Positions 16,830 through 27,220 of a stretch of 64,000 nt of DNA are shown piece by piece. The stretch comes from Bacteroidaceae bacterium (lineage in GTDB: Bacteria; Bacteroidota; Bacteroidia; Bacteroidales; Bacteroidaceae). The DNA lies in assembly GCA_017529865.1 (NCBI GenBank), contig JAFXNA010000027.1:1-64000 (forward strand), in the 5' to 3' direction. The stretch's first letter is position 1, and each line of letters starts with the position of its first letter. A program made the position numbers and the translations under genes. Below the pieces are notes generated by a model that was given only the letters and a program-made list of their open reading frames with translations, searched no databases and was not told the origin of the DNA.

Positions 16830-19800
16830 ATGAAAAAATTACTTTCGATTGCTTTATTAGTAGTTTTCGCTGGTTTGACGGTTACAGCTCAAACCACTAC
16901 AACCAAAACAACAAAAAAGACTAAAGCTAACGTGACAGGTTTCGTAAAAGACTCCGAAGACGGAGAGGCTTTGGTGCGTGCAACCATTCAGATTATGTCG
17001 GAAGACACCACGAAGATGGTTGCCGGAGGTGTTACAAACACGCTTGGTGGTTACACCATCAAGAACGTAGAAGAAGGTACATATATCGTAAAGATCTCGT
17101 ACCTGGGTTATCACAACTTTACGCGTAAGATTACCGTCCGTAATGCAGAGACGATTCATAACGTAGGTACTACGCTGTTGATTCCGAACACCATCGTAAT
17201 TGAAGGAGCGGTGGTAACAGCTGCTTTGCCTCAGATGGAGGTGAAGGAGGACACGCTGATCTTCAACGCCGATGCATTCAAGGTGCCAGAAGGCTCTGTG
17301 CTTGAAGACCTCGTGAAGAAGCTTCCAGGTGCAGAAGTAGATAACGAAGGTAACATCAAGATTAACGGTAAGACCATCAACCGTATCCTCGTAAACGGTA
17401 AGGAATTCTTCTCGAACGATAAGGATATGGCGATGAAGAACATCCCAACAGAAATCATTGATAAGATTAAGACATACGACCGCGCATCTGACCAAGAGCG
17501 TCTGTCAGGTATTGCTGACGGTAACGAAGAAACTGTGATCGACCTCACCGTGAAGAAAGGTATGAACAGAGGTTGGTTCGGTAACTTCGACCTCGCATAT
17601 GGTACAGAAGACCAGTATGCCAACCGTATCAACTTGAACCGCTTCATCGACGATAACTTCCAGGCATCCATCATCGGTAACATCAACTCCAACGGAGGTG
17701 GTGGTATGGGCATGGGCCGTGGAGGCGGCGGTGGCGGCGGCGGCAAGCGTCGTAACAGTCAGGTCGGTATCAATGCCGTAGCATCAAAGGAAAGAAAGTA
17801 TGAGATTGGTGGTAACATCCGTTACAACGCCAACAAGAACGAGAGTCAGAGCAAATCTTCTTCTGAGAACTACCGCGTGGATAACGTGACAGGTAATAAA
17901 GTGACCACTTATTCAAACCGTCTGAGCGACAGCCGTAGCCACAACGATAACGCAAACGCAGAGTTCCGTATCGAGTTGCAGCTCGACTCACTCACCACAT
18001 TCCTGATTCGTCCAGTTCTCGGTTTCGGAAACTCATTCTCAGCAAGCGGCGGCAACAATAACCAGTTCAACGCCGACCCATATTCAATCGCAGGTGTTGA
18101 GAACGAATTTGAGCAAGACGCATTGATTCCTAATGCAATACGTATCAATAGTAACAAGTCTTCTTCGCTCTCATTCAGCGACAACAAGCAGATTAGTGCG
18201 AACATGACTCTCAGCCGTCGATTCATGACTCGTAACCGTAACCTCACGTTCAACGGTAGCTTCAACTACAACACAAGCGATGGTAGCAACTTCAACGTAT
18301 CAGACGCTCACTACTTCCAAGTAAAGAGTAATGTAACAGGTCTAGACAGTGTACGCCCGCAATTCCGCTATCGTCTGTCACCAAATACCACGAGAAGTTT
18401 CAGCGCAGGAGTTTCTTACAGCGAACCTATTGCAACAAACCTCATCCTGCAGACCAGCTATAGCTTCAGCTACAACTACCGCAAGAACATGAGTGACACA
18501 TACGACCTGATTAATAAATATGTGAAGGACAATATGGGTAACTTCATCTATGACTCAAGAACAACTTTCAACCCAATTACAGCAAAACCAACCACAGAGA
18601 CCTATAAGAGACAGGTATATACTCCATGGGCTGAACAGTGGGCTATAATCGGTGACTCATTGTTGGCAAACCTCGGTCAGCTTCCAGAATGGTATTTAAA
18701 TGGTGACCAAGAGCTTTACTTGAGCGATGATCTGACCAACCACAACAAGAATATTGACACGAACCACAACATCAATATTCAGGTACGATGGAACTCTAAC
18801 TTCATCACTTCATCAATCGGTGTACAGATGGTTCCACAGAGCCAGCATTTGGAGCAGAACTACATGGGAGTACCAATCGATACAACCCGTCACTTCTTCC
18901 GAATCGCTCCATCACTCCAATTCCGTTACAGATTCAACCGTCAGAACCAGCTGAACTTCTCATACCGTATGAACATGCAACAGCCAAGTATCACGGACAT
19001 GATCAACATTGTGGATGACAGTAACCCAATGAACATCCGCATGGGTAACCCAGAGTTGAAGAACTCGTTCAACCACAACTTCTCACTCGGCTGGAACAAC
19101 TATGTGACTGCAACTATGCAGAGCTACAACGTGAACGCATCGTTCAGCATGACATCTAACAGCACAAGTAGCCGTACACAGTATGATGCACAGACAGGTA
19201 ACTCCGTAACTATGCCTATGAACATCAACGGTAACTGGAATGCAAGTTTGAGTTTCGGCTTCAATACTCCTCTGTTCGCAAACGAACGACTGATGTTGAA
19301 TACCCAAACACAAACAAGCTACAGAAACAACGTCAGCTACCTCTCACGTCAGGCTAAAGATGCAAACGGAAATGCAATCATTATCGGTTACAACGAGCAG
19401 AACAGACCTATCTATCAGTATGATGACTTGAAGAACAAGACCACCAACCTCACAGTGGGTGAGAACATTAGCTTGAACTTCCGTCAGGACTATTGGGACA
19501 TTGGTATCAGAGGTAACTTCAACTACACTCATCAGGAAAACAAATACATGGAAGTGAACAGTCCTAACACTTTCAACTTCAGCTACGGTGTTGAATCGAG
19601 CGGTAACTTCAACAACGGATGGGGTTATTCAACCAACATCAACATGAGCAGCCGTCGTGGTTACGCTTCAAAGGAAGCCAACTCTAACGAATTGGTATGG
19701 AACGCTCAGGTTAGCTACCGCTTCCTCAAAGGACGTGCAGCAACCATCAGCCTCCAGGCATACGATATCTTGAACAACCGTAAGAACTTCAACCGCAATA

Positions 19801-20042
19801 TCAGCGCAAACGGTCGTACAGATACTTGGACACAGACAGTCAACAGCTACATTATGGCACACTTCATCTACCGCTTCAACTTCTTCGGAAGTGCATCAGG
19901 TCGTCGTGAGTTGCGTCAGCAGCGTGCAGCTCGTCAGGCTAACATGCCTATGGCAGGAGCTCCAGCAATACCAGCAGGTGGTGCAGGAATGCCAGCAGGC
20001 GGTGGCCGTCCAGCAGGAATGCCAGGTGGTGGACGATTCTAA
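16830..20042 (+). CDS. Large outer-membrane beta-barrel protein, TonB-receptor-like with carboxypeptidase-like domain
   Basis: A 1070-residue exported protein. After the signal peptide (TVTAQ, residue 21) comes a carboxypeptidase-regulatory-like beta-sandwich (about 33-115; VTGFVKDSEDGEALVRATI), then a plug-like segment (about 125-235; EDTLIFNADAFKVPEGSVLEDLVKKLPG) and an OMP_b-brl_3-type barrel to about 1025. Two low-complexity runs occur: GGGGMGMGRGGGGGGGG near 290-306 and a Met/Pro/Ala/Gly tail (PAGGAGMPAGGGRPAGMPGG) at the C-terminus. The tail after the barrel is unusual, as barrels normally end in an aromatic residue. The plug motif EDTLIFNADAF is also found in the barrel at 58032-60785. 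The substrate is unknown and no SusD-like partner is present. Confidence 0.85.
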   Translation: MKKLLSIALLVVFAGLTVTAQTTTTKTTKKTKANVTGFVKDSEDGEALVRATIQIMSEDTTKMVAGGVTNTLGGYTIKNVEEGTYIVKISYLGYHNFTRKITVRNAETIHNVGTTLLIPNTIVIEGAVVTAALPQMEVKEDTLIFNADAFKVPEGSVLEDLVKKLPGAEVDNEGNIKINGKTINRILVNGKEFFSNDKDMAMKNIPTEIIDKIKTYDRASDQERLSGIADGNEETVIDLTVKKGMNRGWFGNFDLAYGTEDQYANRINLNRFIDDNFQASIIGNINSNGGGGMGMGRGGGGGGGGKRRNSQVGINAVASKERKYEIGGNIRYNANKNESQSKSSSENYRVDNVTGNKVTTYSNRLSDSRSHNDNANAEFRIELQLDSLTTFLIRPVLGFGNSFSASGGNNNQFNADPYSIAGVENEFEQDALIPNAIRINSNKSSSLSFSDNKQISANMTLSRRFMTRNRNLTFNGSFNYNTSDGSNFNVSDAHYFQVKSNVTGLDSVRPQFRYRLSPNTTRSFSAGVSYSEPIATNLILQTSYSFSYNYRKNMSDTYDLINKYVKDNMGNFIYDSRTTFNPITAKPTTETYKRQVYTPWAEQWAIIGDSLLANLGQLPEWYLNGDQELYLSDDLTNHNKNIDTNHNINIQVRWNSNFITSSIGVQMVPQSQHLEQNYMGVPIDTTRHFFRIAPSLQFRYRFNRQNQLNFSYRMNMQQPSITDMINIVDDSNPMNIRMGNPELKNSFNHNFSLGWNNYVTATMQSYNVNASFSMTSNSTSSRTQYDAQTGNSVTMPMNINGNWNASLSFGFNTPLFANERLMLNTQTQTSYRNNVSYLSRQAKDANGNAIIIGYNEQNRPIYQYDDLKNKTTNLTVGENISLNFRQDYWDIGIRGNFNYTHQENKYMEVNSPNTFNFSYGVESSGNFNNGWGYSTNINMSSRRGYASKEANSNELVWNAQVSYRFLKGRAATISLQAYDILNNRKNFNRNISANGRTDTWTQTVNSYIMAHFIYRFNFFGSASGRRELRQQRAARQANMPMAGAPAIPAGGAGMPAGGGRPAGMPGGGRF

Positions 20043-20081
20043 AGCAAGGCTAACTAGCCTAGAATTAATAATTACCTAATT

Positions 20082-20121
20082 GAGAGGGGTCTGCTTCTTG
20101 TGAAGCGGACCTCTTGTTTTT
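20082..20121 (+). terminator. Terminator after the outer-membrane protein gene
   Basis: AGAGGGGTCTGCTTC pairs with GAAGCGGACCTCTT around a TTGTG loop region, followed by GTTTTT. Confidence 0.85.
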
Positions 20122-20124
20122 AGA

Positions 20125-20277
20125 GAAGTTATCGCTTCGCTCGAAGTAATCGAAGTTAACGTAGTTACCGCTTCACTCGACGATAGATTGCTGATGGAAA
20201 CAATCCTTGAGAAATGTCGAGCGCAGCGGTAACTTCGAACGAAGTGATTACTTCGCTAACTTCGTTAACTTTCTTAA
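20125..20277. repeat. Imperfect inverted repeat rich in CGAAGT/GTTACCGCTTC
   Basis: The left arm (20125-20182, with GTAGTTACCGCTTCACTCGA) is partly the reverse complement of the right arm (20217-20275, TCGAGCGCAGCGGTAACTTCG). The arms surround about 35 bp of unremarkable sequence. A similar CGTAGCGAAG-rich block is at 43060-43184. Confidence 0.55.
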
Positions 20278-21167
20278 TATTTTATATTCAATTCTTTGAC
20301 AATCGCACTTATTTCTCCGAAGGTGGTGAGACGCGCTGGAACCAGTGGGAGTCGGAGTTCATTCTCGAGGAGTCCCATGCTGTTCATCATCGCTTTCACA
20401 CCAGCGGGATTGCCATCAACGAAGAGGAGTTTGAACAACTCAGTAAATTTGTGATGGATGGTCAACGCATCGGAATAGTTTCCACTAAGCGCCAAACGAA
20501 CCATGCGTCCGAATTCGTTAGGAAGTGCATTACCTATCACGCTGATGACACCTACTGCTCCTAAAGTAATCAATGGGAAAGTGATGCCGTCATCGCCTGA
20601 AATGACTTCGAAGTGGGATGGTTTGTTTTTGATGATATCATCGATTTGTGTGAAGTTACCACTCGCCTCCTTAATAGCAACGATGTTCATACAATCGTTC
20701 GCAAGACGAAGGGTAGTCTCTGCAGTCATGTTCACACCTACCCGACCCGGTACATTATACAGTACGACAGGGAGTGTAGTAGCATTAGCAATCGCTTTGA
20801 AGTGCTGATAGAGTCCTTCCTGCGATGGTTTGTTGTAGTATGGACAAACACTGAGGATGCCGTCAATACCGGTAAAGTCTTCTGTCTGAAGGGCGCGAAC
20901 CACTTCTGAGGTGTTGTTTCCTCCACATCCCATCAAGATAGGAATGGTTCCTTTGACTTTTTCAATAACAATCTCCTTAATCTTATGCTTCTCTTCTAAC
21001 GTGAGACAAGGGGTCTCGCCAGTTGTGGCAAGGATACAAAGGAAATCGATGCCGTTTACTAACTGATAATCAAGTATTCGTCGTAGTGAGTCATAGTCTA
21101 CCGCCCCACTCTTCGTGAAAGGTGTAACGAGTGCGATACCTAATCCTCTGAATTTATTATGTGCCAT
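20274..21167 (-). CDS. dapA: 4-hydroxy-tetrahydrodipicolinate synthase
   Basis: A 297-residue class I aldolase-type TIM barrel that condenses pyruvate with aspartate semialdehyde, the first step of the lysine/diaminopimelate branch. Hallmarks: TTGETPCLT near residue 49 (pyruvate carboxylate contact), YNVPGRVGVN near 138 with the catalytic-triad Tyr, and IVAIKEASGNF near 165 with the Schiff-base Lys. Full length. It has its own -7 box at 21233-21240 or lies in readthrough from ligA. Its 3' end abuts the inverted repeat at 20125-20277. Confidence 0.97.
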   Translation of the reverse strand: MAHNKFRGLGIALVTPFTKSGAVDYDSLRRILDYQLVNGIDFLCILATTGETPCLTLEEKHKIKEIVIEKVKGTIPILMGCGGNNTSEVVRALQTEDFTGIDGILSVCPYYNKPSQEGLYQHFKAIANATTLPVVLYNVPGRVGVNMTAETTLRLANDCMNIVAIKEASGNFTQIDDIIKNKPSHFEVISGDDGITFPLITLGAVGVISVIGNALPNEFGRMVRLALSGNYSDALTIHHKFTELFKLLFVDGNPAGVKAMMNSMGLLENELRLPLVPARLTTFGEISAIVKELNIKY

Positions 21168-21200
21168 GATGTTGTTGTTGTGATGGCGTCAAAAAACAAA

Positions 21201-21242
21201 CGTACCTTTGCCGCCATTTTAGTTTTCAGCCGCAAAGGTACG
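21201..21242. promoter_or_regulatory. Inverted pair of -7 boxes between dapA and ligA
   Basis: CGTACCTTTGC (21201-21211) and GCAAAGGTACG (21232-21242) are perfect reverse complements 20 bp apart. Each contains TACCTTTG, one facing right into the 3' end of ligA and one facing left into dapA. The leftward box suits the dapA promoter; the other half may be antisense, or the palindrome may be a hairpin or operator. Confidence 0.55.
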
Positions 21243-21258
21243 AAAAATCTATGATATA

Positions 21259-23325
21259 TTATGCGAGCATCTGTAAAAATTCGTCTTCATTCACGATTTT
21301 CACACCAAGTTTCTGTGCTTTCTCCAATTTTGCAGGCCCCATATTGTCACCAGCAAGCACAAAGGAAGTCTTTGCCGAAATACTACCAACGTTCTTTCCA
21401 CCGTTCTTCTCAATCATCGCTTTGTACTCGTCGCGTGAGTGATATTTGAAAACCCCGCTGATGATGATGCTCAGTCCTGCCAGCTTGTCGGTATGTCCTG
21501 CAAGTTCTTCTTCTGACATCTGCATCTGTACCCCAGCTTCAGCCAGGCGGTCGATGATATTCTGATTTTTTTCGTCAGCGAAATAGCGGATAACACTCTC
21601 TGCGATGACCTGCCCCACTCCATCTACTTCAAGCAATTGTTCAAGTGTGGCATGACGGAGGGCATCCATCGTCTTGAACTTACGAGCCAGCAACTTGGCA
21701 GTCGTCTCGCCCACGAAACGGATTCCAATAGCGAACACCACGCGCTCAAATGGTACATTAACAGAGTTCTTGATGGCTTCAACGGCTTTCGTTGCCGAAA
21801 CCGTTCGATTCTTATTATAGCCAGCTACCTCAGCAACCGTCAGTTGATACAAATCGGCAATGTCGCGGATGAGCTTGCGCTGATAGAAATCGTCGACCGT
21901 CTCAGGACCTAAGCTGTCGATGTTCATCGCCTTGCGACTGATGAAATGCTCGATACGTCCTTTGATCTGAGGCGGACATCCTGTCTCGTTCGGACAATAA
22001 TGAGCTGCTTCGCCTTCATAACGAACCAACGGAGCGCCGCACTCAGGACAATGCGTGATAAACTGCACCTTCTGCATACCTGGCACTCGCTTGTCTTTGT
22101 TCACCCCAACGACCTTCGGGATGATCTCACCACCCTTCTCCACATAGACCATATCACCGATATAAAGGTCGAGCTCGTTGATGACATCCGCATTGTGGAG
22201 CGAAGCCCGTTTCACCATCGTTCCAGCCAACTGCACAGGGTCCATATTGGCAACAGGAGTGATGGCACCTGTACGACCGACCTGATAAGTCACTTCGTTC
22301 AGTCGGGTACATTCGCGTTCAGCCTTGAACTTATAAGCGATAGCCCATCGTGGCGATTTGGCGGTAAATCCAAGATGGCGCTGCTGCCGAAGTGAGTTCA
22401 CTTTCAGCACAACACCATCTGTCGCAACAGGCAGGTTCTTACGTTCTTTGTCCCAATAGTTGATGAAGTCCATAATGTCGTCAATCGACTTACACTTCTT
22501 CATCCCTTCCGATATCTTAAATCCCCACTCTTTCGCTTTCATCAGACCCTCATAGTGGTATTCATTGACGAAAGCAGGCTCGTCCATCATACCAAACAAG
22601 TCGGCCATTCCACCAGCGGTCTGCGTTTGAGTAGTTCCTTCTGGTACAATTAAATAATAGAGGTATGCATCGAGTTTGCGGGCTGCAACGAGTTCCGACT
22701 TCTGTGATTTGAGAGTTCCACTCGCGGCATTACGAGGATTGGCAAAGAGTGGTTCTTCCTTTGCCTCACGTTCGGCATTCAGTGCTTCGAATGAGGTCCA
22801 AGGCATCAGAATCTCGCCTCTGATTTCAAATTCATGCGGATAGCCCGTCCCTTCTTTCAACTTCAACGGAATGCTTCGGATGGTTCGAACATTGGCTGTC
22901 ACATCATCGCCCATCACACCGTCACCACGTGTAACAGCCTGTGTCAACTGACCATCCACGTAGGTGAGCGAGATACTCAGTCCGTCGTATTTCATCTCAG
23001 CTACAATCTCGAAATCCTCGCCTGAAAGACCGTTGCTGACACGTTCGTAAAATTCACGGATTTCACCTTCGTTGTAGGTATTGGCCAACGAAAGCATGGG
23101 ATACTTATGAGGAACCTGCTTGAAAGATTGGTTCAGGTCGCTACCTACACGCTGGGTGGGAGAGTTCGGGTCGGCATACTCAGGATGCTGACGTTCCAAA
23201 TCCTCCAATTGGTGCATCTTTTGGTCGAACTCATAGTCGCTTATCGTCGGCTGGTTCAACACATAGTAGTTATAATTATGCTGATGTAGCTCCTTGCGGA
23301 GCGCCTCTATCTGCTCCTTAACCAT
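21259..23325 (-). CDS. ligA: NAD-dependent DNA ligase
   Basis: A 688-residue LigA that seals nicks in replication and repair. Order: Ia domain ([15 protein letters not shown] near 20-34), adenylation domain with the nucleotide-accepting Lys112 in EMKYDG, OB-fold, a Cys4 zinc finger (CPECGAP ... [10 protein letters not shown], near 407-432), helix-hairpin-helix repeats ([11 protein letters not shown] near 545) and a C-terminal BRCT domain ([12 protein letters not shown] to the end). All expected parts are present. It lies 41 bp downstream of ispE and probably shares its transcript. Confidence 0.98.
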   Translation of the reverse strand: MVKEQIEALRKELHQHNYNYYVLNQPTISDYEFDQKMHQLEDLERQHPEYADPNSPTQRVGSDLNQSFKQVPHKYPMLSLANTYNEGEIREFYERVSNGLSGEDFEIVAEMKYDGLSISLTYVDGQLTQAVTRGDGVMGDDVTANVRTIRSIPLKLKEGTGYPHEFEIRGEILMPWTSFEALNAEREAKEEPLFANPRNAASGTLKSQKSELVAARKLDAYLYYLIVPEGTTQTQTAGGMADLFGMMDEPAFVNEYHYEGLMKAKEWGFKISEGMKKCKSIDDIMDFINYWDKERKNLPVATDGVVLKVNSLRQQRHLGFTAKSPRWAIAYKFKAERECTRLNEVTYQVGRTGAITPVANMDPVQLAGTMVKRASLHNADVINELDLYIGDMVYVEKGGEIIPKVVGVNKDKRVPGMQKVQFITHCPECGAPLVRYEGEAAHYCPNETGCPPQIKGRIEHFISRKAMNIDSLGPETVDDFYQRKLIRDIADLYQLTVAEVAGYNKNRTVSATKAVEAIKNSVNVPFERVVFAIGIRFVGETTAKLLARKFKTMDALRHATLEQLLEVDGVGQVIAESVIRYFADEKNQNIIDRLAEAGVQMQMSEEELAGHTDKLAGLSIIISGVFKYHSRDEYKAMIEKNGGKNVGSISAKTSFVLAGDNMGPAKLEKAQKLGVKIVNEDEFLQMLA

Positions 23326-23366
23326 CTTTCGATTTAACTCACAATCATTTTATTATAAATTATGAA

Positions 23367-24197
23367 TTATTCCAGCGTTCTCTGTCGGCAGAAATAGCCG
23401 GCAAAGGTCTCGTCGACATACTCTACGGATTCATTGAAGATTCCAAACACACTGCTTCCACTGCCCGACATCGCTGCATACAACGCACCCATATCGTACA
23501 GTTTGTCTTTGATGGCAGCAATCTCTGGATACTTACAGAACACACTGTCTTCGAAGTCGTTCTTCACGGTATCCTTCCACGTCTCAATCGGACGCATCAA
23601 CAGTTTCGACAACGACTCCTTTGGACGCTGAGGTGTTACATGGCGGTAAGCATCTGAGGTCGACACATAGATGTCTGGTTTGATAAGCAACAACACCTTT
23701 CCTGCCAACGACAATTTGATAGGATGGAACACGTTGCCGATACCTGTAGCCATCACAGGACGGTTCTTGATGAAGAATGGACAATCGGCCCCAAGTATCG
23801 AGGCATATTTCTCCATATCTGTATCCGTTAGTCCCAAACCAAACTTATCGTTGATAGCTTTGATGGTGAAAGCAGCATCGGCCGATCCACCACCCAGGCC
23901 GGCTCCTGTAGGAATATGCTTGAATACATTGAAACTCAAGTCAGGAATGTCGTAGTCTGACTTCAACAACTTATAAGCCTTTATCACCAGATTCTCTTCC
24001 GGAGTACCGTCGAGTACGTTTCCTGTCACTTTCAAGCGATAGCCACACATCGGAACATCCTCCTCAATTACATTCATCTCAATGGCATCCTGCAGATTGA
24101 TTGGATAGAATACCGTCTCCAAATCGTGATAACCGTCCGTACGTTTTGCTACCACATTCAGTCCGATATTAATTTTAGCATTTGGGTAGTATATCAT
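23367..24197 (-). CDS. ispE: 4-diphosphocytidyl-2-C-methyl-D-erythritol kinase
   Basis: A 276-residue GHMP kinase phosphorylating the 2-hydroxyl of CDP-ME in the non-mevalonate isoprenoid pathway. The N-terminal [19 protein letters not shown] contains the conserved Lys and the Tyr/His of the substrate pocket; [14 protein letters not shown] near residue 92-105 is the GHMP ATP loop, with the catalytic Asp in that segment; [12 protein letters not shown] near 245 is the third motif. Start ATG 24197, preceded by a -7 box at 24246-24253. Confidence 0.97.
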   Translation of the reverse strand: MIYYPNAKINIGLNVVAKRTDGYHDLETVFYPINLQDAIEMNVIEEDVPMCGYRLKVTGNVLDGTPEENLVIKAYKLLKSDYDIPDLSFNVFKHIPTGAGLGGGSADAAFTIKAINDKFGLGLTDTDMEKYASILGADCPFFIKNRPVMATGIGNVFHPIKLSLAGKVLLLIKPDIYVSTSDAYRHVTPQRPKESLSKLLMRPIETWKDTVKNDFEDSVFCKYPEIAAIKDKLYDMGALYAAMSGSGSSVFGIFNESVEYVDETFAGYFCRQRTLE

Positions 24198-24245
24198 AAT
24201 CTCAATTACTATTTAATCATTTACGATTCACTGTTAATTACTTTG

Positions 24246-24253
24246 CAAAGATA
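24246..24253 (-). promoter_or_regulatory. -7 box for ispE-ligA
   Basis: The minus strand reads TATCTTTG, 49 bp before the ispE ATG. Confidence 0.65.
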
Positions 24254-24265
24254 GGAAATATTTCG

Positions 24266-24336
24266 CTTTACGCAAAATGCTACGCCTCAATAAATGCAAA
24301 TTAACTTGATTTATGTTCGACTTAAACGCATTTTTG
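24266..24336 (+). other. Dispersed ~75-bp structured element, copy 2
   Basis: Reads GCAAAATGCTACGCCTCAA, then an inner hairpin ATAAAT...CAA...TTG..ATTTAT, then TGTTCGACTTAAACGCATTTTT. Outer arms AAAATGC and GCATTTT pair. It lies between the ispE promoter and the 3' end of uvrA. Confidence 0.55.
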
Positions 24337-24386
24337 TCCATTTAACGATTTACTATTTACTATTTTTTCTGCTTAGGCAAAAAAAA

Positions 24387-27197
24387 TTACAAAAACTGCC
24401 AAGTATATCCTTGTCGGGATGCACGCACATCATCGAGTGTTCCTTGTGCAACAACTTGACCACCGTCTTTACCACCCTCTGGTCCCATATCGATGATATA
24501 ATCGGCCTGACAGATAACTTCCAAGTTGTGTTCGATTACGATGACAGTATTTCCCTTCTCCACCAGTCGATTGAGGACAGCCATCAGAGCCTTGATGTCC
24601 TCTGAGTGTAATCCTGTGGTAGGTTCGTCAAGAATATAGAGTGTATTTCCAGTATCCTTCCGGCTTAGTTCAGTAGCCAACTTCACACGCTGACTCTCGC
24701 CACCCGACAAAGTAGAGGAGGGTTGTCCCAGTTTGATATAACCCAATCCCACTTCCTGTATCACCTTTATCTTATTAAGGATGTTAGGTTGGTTCTCGAA
24801 AAACTCCACGGCGTGGTTGATGGTCATATCGAGTACATCTGCAATCGACTTCCCTTTGAACTTCACCTCACAAGTCTCACGATTATAGCGTTTTCCGTGA
24901 CACACCTCACAAGGCGACAACACATCAGGCAGGAAGTTCATCGCGATGGTCTTGTAGCCGTTTCCTCCACAAGCCTCACAGCGTCCACCCGACACATTGA
25001 ACGAAAAACGTCCAGGCTTGTAGCCTCTCAGCACAGCCTCAGGAAGTTTTACGAAGAGGTCACGAATATCGCTGAACACACCTGTGTAAGTTGCTGGATT
25101 GCTTCGAGGCGTACGTCCGATAGGCGATTGGTCGACTGTCACTACCTTATTTATTAATTCCAGTCCTTCAATCGACTTGTAAGCCAACGGAGCCCTGAGC
25201 GAGCGATAGAGATGCTGACTGAGAATGGGTTGCAGGGTATCGTTGATAAGGGTCGACTTTCCGCTTCCGCTGACACCAGTGACACAGATGAGCTTGCGTA
25301 GCGGGAAGGAGACTGATACATCCTTCAAATTGTTGCCGTGACAGCCCTCCAACCTCAAAAAATCACCCTCAGGTTGTTCCGTATGATGGGATTGTACAAC
25401 ATTAGCGTCCTCTCCACGAAGGAAGCGGGCTGTGAGCGTATCAGTCTTCATCAGTTCCTGTGGTGTTCCCTGGAACATCACTTCCCCACCCTTACGTCCA
25501 GCCAGCGGTCCCATATCGATGATATAGTCGGCTGCGAGCATCATGTCCTTATCATGTTCCACCACGATGACCGTATTCCCTTCGTCACGCAGCATCTTGA
25601 GCGAATTGATCAGTCGCTGATTATCGCGCTGATGGAGTCCTATACTCGGTTCGTCGAGGATATACAGCACATTCACCAGTTTTGCACCTATCTGTGTAGC
25701 CAGACGGATGCGCTGGCTTTCACCGCCCGACAAACTCATAGTACTGCGGTTGAGCGACAGATAGTCGAGTCCCACATCGAGCAGAAACTGCAATCGGCTG
25801 CGTATCTCCTTCAATATCTCGACAGCGATTTTCCTTTGTTTGTCCGATAACTGCTCATCCACCCCTCCGAGCCATTCATACAGGTCTTTGAGATCCATAC
25901 ATGACAGCTCGTAGATGTTCTTGCCGGCAAACCGATAGCTCATCGCTTCCTCATTCAGGCGCGAGCCTCCACATTCCGGACAGACAGTAATGCTGTCGAA
26001 TGAGTCAGCCCATCGTTGTGCCTGAGCAGACATCTCACTATCGCGCAACTGGTTGATATAGCGAGCAAGTCCTTCGTATGAGGTATACAGGTCGTTCGTC
26101 TGATGAATCACCGCTCCAGGAATCCGAATACGTTCGTTACAGCCATAAATCAGGTCGTGAATCAACTCCTCGGGCAATTTTTCCACAGGGGTGTGGATGT
26201 TTTGTTCGTAGAGGTCGAATACACCCTGAATCTGCAAAAAGATCATGGTGTTCTTAAACTTTCCCAACGGAGCTAATGCCCCATTATAGACAGAGAGCGA
26301 CTTGTCAGGAATGATTTTATCGCGGTCTATCAAACTGATATATCCCAGTCCCTTACAGCATGGGCAAGCTCCTTGCGGTGAATTGAATGAGAAATTGTTT
26401 GGTGCAGGATCATGATAACTGATACCAGTCGTAGGACACATCAGACGACGGGAGTAATGCTTCAGTTCGCCAGAGTCTTTATCGAGAATCATGATGAGAC
26501 CATCGCCCAACGTCATTGCTGTAGCTACACTTTTGGCCAGTCGCTCTGCATCCTTGCTGCTGACCATTAGACGGTCAACCACCACTTCGATGTTGTGATT
26601 CTTATAGCGGTCCACGCGCATATCGGGTCTCATCTCCACCACTTCGTCATCAATGCGCACATGCAGATAGCCCTTCTTCATTAAGCTTTCGAACAACTCA
26701 CGATAATGACCCTTACGGCTACGAACTACAGGTGCCAGGATATAGATGCGACGCCCCTCGTAGTGTGAGAGGATGAGGTCGAGAATCTGCTCCTCAGTAT
26801 ATTTCACCATCTTCTCGCCAGTAACGTGGCTGTATGCATCTGCAGCACGTGCAAACAACAATCGGAGGTAGTCATACACCTCCGTCACTGTGCCCACCGT
26901 ACTGCGTGGATTCTTGTTCGTGGTTTTCTGCTCAATGCTGATGACCGGACTCAGCCCCGTAATCTTATCGACCTCAGGACGCTGCATGCCTCCCAAGAAG
27001 TTACGCACGTATGCCGAAAAAGTCTCGATATAACGTCGCTGACCTTCCGCAAAGATGGTATCGAAAGCCAAACTCGACTTGCCGCTACCACTCAGTCCTG
27101 TGATAACGGTCAGACTATTTCGAGGGATTCTAACATCTACATTCTTGAGGTTATGAACCTTCGCACCATATACCTCAATCCATTTTTCAAATTTCAA
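24387..27197 (-). CDS. uvrA: Excinuclease ABC subunit A
   Basis: A 936-residue UvrA, the damage-recognition ATPase of nucleotide-excision repair. Two ABC modules: Walker A GLSGSGKSSL near 34 and GVSGSGKSTL near 645; ABC signatures LSGGESQRIRLATQ and LSGGESQRVKLATE; zinc motifs ACPCCKGLG...CPECGGSR and CEACGGNGY...CEVCHGKRY. The segment that in E. coli UvrA holds the CPDHDVPL-type knuckle (after the LLFAR motif) reads ARAADAYSHVTGEKM with no cysteines, so that small metal site is missing. The start appears to be TTG 27197, inside a short heptamer-like run (TTGAAAG/TTGAAAT/TTGAAAA). Confidence 0.95.
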   Translation of the reverse strand: MKFEKWIEVYGAKVHNLKNVDVRIPRNSLTVITGLSGSGKSSLAFDTIFAEGQRRYIETFSAYVRNFLGGMQRPEVDKITGLSPVISIEQKTTNKNPRSTVGTVTEVYDYLRLLFARAADAYSHVTGEKMVKYTEEQILDLILSHYEGRRIYILAPVVRSRKGHYRELFESLMKKGYLHVRIDDEVVEMRPDMRVDRYKNHNIEVVVDRLMVSSKDAERLAKSVATAMTLGDGLIMILDKDSGELKHYSRRLMCPTTGISYHDPAPNNFSFNSPQGACPCCKGLGYISLIDRDKIIPDKSLSVYNGALAPLGKFKNTMIFLQIQGVFDLYEQNIHTPVEKLPEELIHDLIYGCNERIRIPGAVIHQTNDLYTSYEGLARYINQLRDSEMSAQAQRWADSFDSITVCPECGGSRLNEEAMSYRFAGKNIYELSCMDLKDLYEWLGGVDEQLSDKQRKIAVEILKEIRSRLQFLLDVGLDYLSLNRSTMSLSGGESQRIRLATQIGAKLVNVLYILDEPSIGLHQRDNQRLINSLKMLRDEGNTVIVVEHDKDMMLAADYIIDMGPLAGRKGGEVMFQGTPQELMKTDTLTARFLRGEDANVVQSHHTEQPEGDFLRLEGCHGNNLKDVSVSFPLRKLICVTGVSGSGKSTLINDTLQPILSQHLYRSLRAPLAYKSIEGLELINKVVTVDQSPIGRTPRSNPATYTGVFSDIRDLFVKLPEAVLRGYKPGRFSFNVSGGRCEACGGNGYKTIAMNFLPDVLSPCEVCHGKRYNRETCEVKFKGKSIADVLDMTINHAVEFFENQPNILNKIKVIQEVGLGYIKLGQPSSTLSGGESQRVKLATELSRKDTGNTLYILDEPTTGLHSEDIKALMAVLNRLVEKGNTVIVIEHNLEVICQADYIIDMGPEGGKDGGQVVAQGTLDDVRASRQGYTWQFL

Positions 27198-27220
27198 CTT
27201 TCAATAACCTATAACCATTA

